Part shown: one piece after another, positions 24,401 through 33,400 of the stretch
How the letters are laid out: each line of letters starts with the position of its first letter
Numbering within the stretch: position 1 is the stretch's first letter
DNA from: Notamacropus eugenii
Lineage: Eukaryota > Chordata > Mammalia > Diprotodontia > Macropodidae
Direction: 5' to 3'
DNA length: 64,000 nt
NCBI RefSeq assembly: GCF_028372415.1
Contig: NC_092877.1
Span: 386,929,342 to 386,993,341 of the forward strand
Program-made: the position numbers and the translations under genes
The notes under the pieces: generated by a model
What the model was told of the DNA's origin: nothing
What the model saw: only the letters and a program-made list of their open reading frames with translations
The model's database searches: none

Positions 24401-27400
24401 GTGAGCCTAGAGTGACTGATGCCTAGGGCTTGGAGAGAGACTTTGTGGTCCAGGGAGTATTATCATCCCCCTTTTATGGAGGGGATCAGGAGGACCTGAT
24501 CTGGGTTCACCCAGCTGCTAAGTGGCTCTAGCAGAACCAGGTCTCCTGGCTTTTGGCACAGGGCACCTTCTACTAAGAAAAGAATGATCCCAAGGAGTAC
24601 TCAGTAGGATTGCACCCTGAGCATCCTCCTTCTCTAAAGTGCCAGTGTGGCGTTGCTCCTTCTTAGCACCTTGTACAACATAGCTGTTGTTGTCATTTTC
24701 AGTTGTATTGGACTCTTCATGAGATCATTTGGGGTTTTCTTGGCAAAGATGCTGGAGTGGTTGGCCATTTCCTGCTCTGGTTCATTTTACAGATGAGGAA
24801 ACTGAAGTAAACAGGATGAAGTGACCGGCCCAGGGTCACCTGGCTGTGAAGTGTCTGAGGCTGGATTTGGACTCATGAAGACGAGTCTTTCTGATCCCAA
24901 GTCCAGCACCCTATCCACTGCAGTGCCACCTAGCTGTCATTGTAGGTTCAATTATTTCTTGACTGAATGAAGGACTGTCCACAGTCTTTTGAACTTTTTT
25001 CAGTCTCTCAGAATGTCCATCACCTCTAAGGAAACAGGCCTGGGAGCCAGGAAATCTGGCCTCTGCTCCCAGTGCTGCTGCCAACAGGTCAGGTCACCTT
25101 GACAATTGTCTTTCCTTCTCTGGGCATCAGGCTCTTCTTGTGTCAAAGAGGGATGATAGCTGGCCTCCCTCCCTCCTGCTTAGGTTGTAAGGTTTAGACC
25201 AGATAGTGCGGTGTCTGAGAAAGTCCACCAGAAAGTCCAATTCGGAACCACTGTAGGCTCTAAGTAATTCCCCCCCCCCCCACTCCCACCCTCTTCATGT
25301 ACTCCCCTTCCCTGTCCATGGTCCTGCCTAGCTCCAGGTCAGCCCTGAGCATCCTTGTTTACTTGGTCTAATGGGGAAGTCCCATTCCTTCCACCAGGCA
25401 CCCATATAAAGTAGGATGGGCAAAGATCACCACCACCACTCTGCAAAAGAGGAAGCCAGGCTTGGGGAACAGTGACTTCCTCAGTAGTGACAGCCAGGAG
25501 GATTAGCACCTGAAGGTTGCTGGTCCTGGCTACAGAGCCCAGGGTATGGTGAGCACAAGATGGTCATAGGGTGTGACTGGGATCAGAGGCTACCCCTCAC
25601 CTTCAAGGATGGAACACCATGTTGGCTTGAGAAGGGGTAAAGTAGAAGCTATGAAGAATGAATGGAAGGACAGGGCAAAGAGTACCTTCCACCTGCATGC
25701 CTTCAAACTCAGAGCAACAGAGACTTGTCCAGCAATAGAGTGGGCCACTGGCCCCTGAGGGGCTGCCCAGCTCTGAGGATCTAGGACTTAGAGCAGGAAG
25801 GGATCATAGAAGTCATCAAGTCCAATCCCTTTGTTTTACAGAAGAGAAACTGAGGCCCATGGGGGGTGAAGGGACATGTTACAAGGTAGTAAGCTGTAGT
25901 GACAGAGTTTGAGCCCCCTAACCCCAGTAACTCACAGAATCACAATGTTCAAGCTGGCAGGGATCTTGGGGGCCCTAGTCCAATGCATAATGGAAAAAGA
26001 ACCCATCTCCAAAATACCTGACAAGAGGTTGGCCAACCTTCCCTGGAAGACTTCCAGGGATGGGGAGCTCACCACTTCTTCAGCCTCCCATTGCATTCTG
26101 GGACAGTTCTCATGGAGAGGACACTCCCCTTCACATCCCCCTAAATCCAGCTCTTTGCTGCTTTCCAATGTGGCGCCTGGTCATCAGAGGCCAAGCAGGC
26201 AAAGTCTACTCCCTTTTCTGTGCATTAGCTCTTGAGAGATGTGGGAACAGCTATCATGTCCCTGAATCTTCTTCAGGCTATGCCCCCCCTTCAGTCAGGG
26301 GATCCTTCAATGACTCTTAGGTCTCTCCCTTTCCTTCACCTAAGCTTGAATCATCCCATCTGCCGTTTTAAGACTTTAGGTCCAGAACTGTCAAATGAAC
26401 AGGCGTGGTAAGCATTGCCCTCAACTCCAAATGACTCAGGGCTCTAACTTCAGGCCCATTTCGAGTGGCCTGAGGGAAGGACTCAGAGGATGGAGGTGCA
26501 CTTCCAACTCTGTCTTGGAGCCTCTGTTTCCTCCTCTCTGAACTAAGAGGGCTGAGCTCTCCAATCTCTGAGGCTCCTTCCAGATCTGACCCCCATGGCC
26601 CACAAGTCTCACTACATGTCCCTGTTCCCCTGCCAGAAGTGTCCTTGCACTCCCTCCCAGGAGGGCCTGACCTCTGAGTCCCCAGCTCACCGCTTTCTTG
26701 ATCACTCTGCGTATGGTGCCCACCAAGGCGGAGACAGTCCCAAAGCGACCATTGTTGAGAACGTTCATGGCCACCTTGAAGCCATTCCCAAAGCCCCCCA
26801 GTAAGTTCTCAACGGGTACTTTCACATCTTTGAAGGAGACTGAGGTGGTGTTGGAGGCCCTGATGCCCATCTTTTTCTCTGGCAGACCACTGAGAAAACA
26901 CAAGCACCCATTTTTCCCAAGTGAACACCCTCCTTCCCCTCTTCTTCCCTCCTACAAACCTGTCAAGCCCAGTAACTATTTCCCCACAAGACCTCTGAAT
27001 CGTTCATCCCTAATTCATCCTAATGATCCGCTCCGATCATTGAGCCTACAAGGCACAAAGTGGGAGATTGGTATTTTGTCAAACTAACTGAATGAGTATA
27101 GACAGCCCATAATTCCAAGCCTGGAGGGTCGAGTTCTTCCAATGATGAAGTGACCCAGTTTCACAGTCTACATCCATCCAATGGCTTCTCTAATTTTCCA
27201 AGTCCATTCCATTGAATGGGCCAGACTAGACCTGCACAACTTGGCAGTAGGGAGAGACCAAAACTAAAACAGGCTAAACTTCTTTGGGCTGCAGATAGGT
27301 TTTTAGTGGCTCACTTTCTAAATAATGGTACAGTTAACAATTATACCATTTTGCAAATAAAGATTATTTTTAAAAGGAGAAATTTCAATTAATATCAATT

Positions 27401-30400
27401 AATTATACTTATTACTTTAGATTTTTATTTATCATGAAATTACATTAATGTTTAAAAAAACATGACTTTGCTAAGAGGTACAATTTTTAAAACATTTTTC
27501 AGGTTTTGTTACCGTTTACATTTTAGTAACAACTGAAAACACAGTGAAGACTCGATTCTCCCTCCTCTCAGACTAGGGACAGACGGATGGTTGGGTGCCA
27601 TGAGTCACTTGACAAACAGGAGAGTGTGTGCAGGGACACCCCATCTGCCACTTTATATGATGGACCCTGGAGTGGGGGACTGAGCTGGGTCTGAACAGGC
27701 CTCAGGTTGGTGCCTTCTTTGTCTGGCCCGGTTTCACCCGCCTTCCACTACTCATGATTAGGCCTGTCTAGTCACATCTTAACCTTCTTTTTATGCTCTA
27801 CACTTTTCAAGGGTTACCTGCAGTACTTTGGCAGCCTGTGGGCTGTATGTTGTGCAGGCCTGGATTAGGCATGGGGCCTTGATGCCAAGGGCTGCCAGCT
27901 CAGGACAGCCTTAGATTTAAGTGACACCACTTTTTTCCAGTAGCCAACAAGGGCCTTGGAGTCAGGCCTCACCCTACGTTGTCCCTTTGATTCTAGAAGG
28001 AGCAGTTGTTCAGCTGCCCCCAGAGCGTGCTCAACATTTCTGATCTACAGTATGTGTTAGGCTGTCCCCCTGGGGTTTGATTTGGAGGGGCCTCTGTGGG
28101 AAGCAGGTGCTACTGTCAACACTGAGGTCATACTGCAATTTCAGGGAGGAGAAAGGGTTTTTCTATCTATACAAAGGACTGAAGACCTTCATCTTTTCAA
28201 CCTTCACAGAAAAGAGAAAAGTAGGTCATTACTCCATGGACCTCCTCTCTGTCCCCCAAATAGAACTGCCCCATTCTGACGTACACATCTCTAAAACGCA
28301 TCAGAGCAGCCTAGGCGGGAGGTCACCAATGGACAGCTTTGAGGATGGGCCTACCTGGTCACACCCTCAAAGGCTTTCTCCACGATGAAGGCCGAGATCT
28401 TTCCATGGACTTCTCCTGTGGCCACATCCTTCACTTGGGTCTTGGCAAATACCGTAAATACATCTGCAACCCCGCCATTGCTTGGATATGAGAATATTAT
28501 TGCAGTCAGCCTTTCCTCTTCATCCTTTTCCTCTTCCCTCCTCCTCCTTTCCCCTGTGCACCATTCTTAGGTTGCTAGCTAAAGCACCCAGAGTGCTGTC
28601 TTTCCCACACTTTAAACCCATTGATGTCTTGGCTTTCTCAGCCATTCAAAGACCCACATGGATACTTCTCACCATGCTCTTTGCGGCTGCTTCTTGCCCC
28701 ACCTGGATCTGCCAACGTGCACATGGGAAAGGCTGGTCTCAGGATAAAGGAGCCAGGGACCAGGCTGGCAATAAAAATGGGCCAAGGCAGCTCCCAGAAG
28801 ATGATTTAGTGATTCCATGAGTACAGAAAAGGTACCTTTCACAGATGTTGTGGGTTCCGATGGAGAGTCATAGATGACAGAGGTCAGAGCTGGTGGGGCA
28901 GCTCTGGGAGGAGGGTGCAGATTGGGAGGGCCCTGGGGGGAGCTGGCTCTAAGCAGGCCTCCAGGACTGGTGCCTTCGGTGCCAGGGGCCCTTCCCTCAT
29001 GCTCTGAGGCTAATCACTTCACTTGCACTGCCTGAAATCCCTCCTTGTAGGCCAGCTTTAAAAATGCAAATACTTCTAGGAGGCATCACTGGGCCTTTGT
29101 CCCATCTATCCCTTCTAAAATCATCTGTACCATAAGGGAGGCTGTGTTGATTACGGGGTCCAAAAGAGGAAGGGGAGACAAGCAATTCTGGAGGATGGAA
29201 ATGATGATGAGAAAGGCATTGTGACACTGTAGAGGGTTTAAGGTGACAGGAGGTCACTGGGGGTCTAAGGGTTCCCAAGAGTAGGGAGGGGATAAGCATT
29301 TATTAAGTGCTTACTATATACCAGGCCCTGCACTAAGCACATTATAGATATTGTCCTGTTTGATTATCAAAATTCTTCAAAGCTAAGGGCTATTGTCCTC
29401 ATTTTACAGATGAGTAAACTGAGGCAACCAGAGGTGAAGGGATTTGCCCAGGACATGTAGCTAGTAGGTATCTGAGGCCAAATTCAAACTCAGGTCTTTC
29501 TGACTCCAGGCCCAGCTCTCTATCCACTGTGCTAGAAGTACAGAAAAGAACAGGAAGGAGGATCCCAGAGAGGTCAGACTTTCCCTCTGTGACTGTGGCT
29601 GTGTGTGTTTGGGTAAATCCCTTCCTGCTCTGGGCTTCAGTTTCCTCCCCTGGAGACTGAAGACTGTGGATTCAAAACCTCCTCTAGAGCCTTGGCCTAG
29701 TGACGTCCATCCCCTCTCGGCCAGCTCTGGGAGCCTGGAATTTTCGGCTGGCCAGGCCCCAGTAACATCCCAGACAGCCCTCACAGGCCCCGATCCCCTT
29801 GAAAGGGCCTCACCTGATCCACATTTTTTGGCCATTCAGGATGTAGAATTTCCCACACTGGCTGACCTCAGCGGTGGTCTGGATAGAGGCTGCATCGGAG
29901 CCACTCATTGGCTCCGTCAGGCAGAAAGCGGCCAGGGATTTCCCTTTCAACACAGAATCAAAGGGATTGGTGTTCACCCCGTGGAAGTACAGAGCATCCC
30001 CTTCCAGGGACAGGCCTTGGTGGTGGGGCAGGTGCCGCCATTGGTCCAAGGGTGCATCCTCTGTGCCCCCCAATGCCCTTGTCTTCTGGTCCTTTAGGAG
30101 ATGTTTTGTGTCTTTGCAGCCAGAGGCCCTCAAATGTTAGGGGACCCTTGTTTTTTGGCCATCAATTATGAAGAATCCCCGGACACTGGAGACTCTGGAA
30201 CCAGCCTAGCCATACTCAGCAAGAGGTGCTTTGCCCATCTCATGGGTCCACAGGCCTTGATGCCTAGCCTCCCCAGCTGTTTAAGGCCCAACAGGGAGTG
30301 TCCATCCTTTTCCTGTGGTTAAATGTAAACTAGGGAGTCTTTCATAAGGGAATAAAGGAGCTGGCTGGGGGCAAGAGTTAGCCTGAGGCTGGGAGCAGAT

Positions 30401-33400
30401 CAGGGCTGAGCAGCCCCTGGGCCAGAGGCTGTCCTGGAGTTTCCCTGCTTTCTTCATGGTCACCTTTGTTCTAGCATCCATTCTCCTTGGACATGAGTAA
30501 AATCGGGGCTGCCTTCCTGAAGGGGTGCCTTCTTTCACCCAGCTGTCCCCCCCCACCTCACAGGCTTCTCCTTCATGCATTCTCTCAACCAGATTTTTCT
30601 GAGCCCTTACTGGGTGCAAAGAACCCCGGGAAGGGCCGTGGGGGATCTGTGTGGCCCCCACCCTCAGTGAGCACTCTAGCAGGGGATATAGGACTGGGGA
30701 CATTCAAAGTTAAAGGAGGCAGAAGGCACTTTCGGGCTGGGAGGCCGGCTTTCCTGTGACTGGGAGGAGGGTGTATGGGACTGGACTGTGCAGGAAGGAA
30801 GGGATGGGTGTCGCAGGTGGAGAGGCTAATCCAGAGGAAGGGAATAGTAGGGAGGGAGTCAAGTGTGTCTGGAAGATGTGGAATTCATTGGCAAGTAATA
30901 GAAGCAAGAGCTGGAAAGGCTGTCTGGGGCCAGACTGTGGAGGAAAGGCCTCGAATGCCAGGCTGAGGCCCTCTGAGCCCTGACAGGGCTATATGCAGGA
31001 AGGGTAGGCTCCTCACCAGAGGCCAGGTCTGGCAGGTATTTCTTTTTCTGATGCTCGTCTCCAAACAGCAGGATGCCCTTAAAGCCACTGGACTGATGTG
31101 CTCCAAGAACGACACCCACAGCCAGGTCGTGCCAGCCCAGGATTTCCACCATGCGAGCATACTGCCAAACAGGGATGGTGCCAGAACCGTCAGGGGGAAG
31201 GGACAGAGGGGGAAAGAGGGGGCTCCCACCGGGCTGGAGGAGGGGACAGCTTCAGCCTGGCTTGGGTGGGTGGGGGTCTCAGCCCCTTCATCTAGAAGCA
31301 AGATGCCCCCAAGCTTGCTCTGGCTCAAAATCTGGGACCCTCAGGGCTCAGAGTACACAGGAGCCTGGGCCTGAGCTTGGGGACCACATTGTTGGACCGC
31401 ATGTCCCCCCTCAAGCTTGGAGGCTGTGCCTCTCTCGTCTTACCCTGCCCCCCCTCCACCTCCCTCCTCACCTGGGTGTTTGTCAGCCCTGTGCCACCTA
31501 GTTTTTTTGGCACTTGTAACCCGTACATTCTCAGCTCCTTGAGCCCTGTTAGGGTTTTTGACGGGACTTCTTCATTGCTGTCATTCCAAGTCGGGTCATT
31601 AACTTCCTTCAAAGATAAAATTTTAAATAGTCATTGAAAATGAGACATCCTGTAACTCTGTGGCCTGTGAAGAGATTCCCTTACCTTCTAAACCTCATCT
31701 GTGAAATGGGGTGAATATGACTGCCCCAGAGCTGGGAGTCCCGCAGTCACAGGGACAATCTCCCTCGGACCTTGCCTTCCCCCTTGCCTTGCTCCCCACC
31801 CACAACCAGGCTAGCTCAGGCTGCCCAGGATTCAGAGAATGCTGATGCCTGACCCAAGGCTGAACCAACTTTTATCCAAGGCTTTGTTTTGTTGTGTCTC
31901 CTGGGCATGGTTAGGAGTACATTAGGCCTCAGTTTCCTCGTCTGTACTATCAGTTTCTTATATTATTTGCCCTTCATGAGTCCATGAGGCTCTGCCCCAG
32001 GCCTTCTCTCCCCTGGCCCTCCATCTTCCATCTGTCCCACCAGATGGGGTGTCCCCATTTCCCCTGACTAAGCAGAGCAGTGGCTTTTCGGACAGTAGCT
32101 GCTGAGGTCCATGACTCATTCAGCATCTCTGCAGAAGCCAAGCCCTCCTAATTTCTCTCCTTTGGGACCAAAGAGCTGGGAGTGCCATGCAGCACCCACC
32201 TCAAAGAAACGATTGCAGGGCTCGTACACCATCTTCAGGAATGAGGTCTGTTCCTCACTGAGAACTAGGGGAGAACAGAGAGGCCATGAGGCCCTTCCGC
32301 AGCCTTTAAGGTCCTGCCACTTGGGCCATTTGACTCAGGGGGTACCGCTCCACTTCTTACCTGATGGAAAGGGGAACATGTTGTTCACAACAACTTTTCC
32401 CTTGAAAATGTTCGCCACGAAAGAAGTTGATTCCTGAGTGGTGGGAGATGATGTGGGGGAGAGGAGGACAGAAAAACGGGGGAAAGAGTAGATGTTTTAA
32501 AGTTTACTGGGAGAGGCCCAGAGAGTCCAGAAGCCTCCTGGCAGATGGGAGGAGTGAAGAAACCATCCATCTCCACCAGGTCTGAAATCTAATCCCCTAG
32601 ACTGGGCCCTCCTCCATCTCTATCACAGCCTGCAGACAAAGCCAAAACCAGCAAAATTTTCACCAGTTAAGGCAGCCCTAGACTGAGATCTCTTCACCCC
32701 CTTCCTTGTAGCTGGGCCTCCAGTGGGACAATGGGGGCCAGACTAACTTGTTCTGAGATGGGGCCCAGACTTCTGCAAGCACCTGGGGGCTCTCTTGGTT
32801 CTGCTTTCAATGACTGCTGGGTTCTACCACCCACAGACCCCAGGGCTGATGGGGCTCCCACCCAGGAGACTTCCAAGCCAAGCCTCATGGTGCTGCAAGC
32901 CAGGTGCTTGTGTCATCTCCTTCCAGTGTTCAATTGGAATGGCATGACTCAGGGCTCCTCAGCTCATGGAGCTGCCTCTGACCCCCACTGGCATGGGCCC
33001 TGGACAAGTCACCACCACTCAGGGTCCCTCCCAGAGCCATTGTGGCTCTACATTGGTGAGTGGAGTTTGTACACTGGGAGTTCAATTTAAATGGATGAAA
33101 CCTCAGCCAATGAGTTTAGACCAAGAAGAAAAAAAGACCCAAATCAACATCTGGAAATGGGATTTTTGCAACAGACTCACTGGTCTCATAGTAAAGGGCT
33201 GAGGGGAACAGGTAACTCACCTTCACTTTGGAAAAATAGGTCTTCTTGTGTGTCATGAAATGAGAAGGAGAAATTAGTCTGCTGGAGAAAAGCATGAAAT
33301 TCAACTAAGACTAGAGGGCAAACAGGCCCTCCCAAAGTGCAGTCACGGTTTGGTCATGGCCCCCTGTAATATCCTTTCCACAGCAACCATCCAGGCACCC

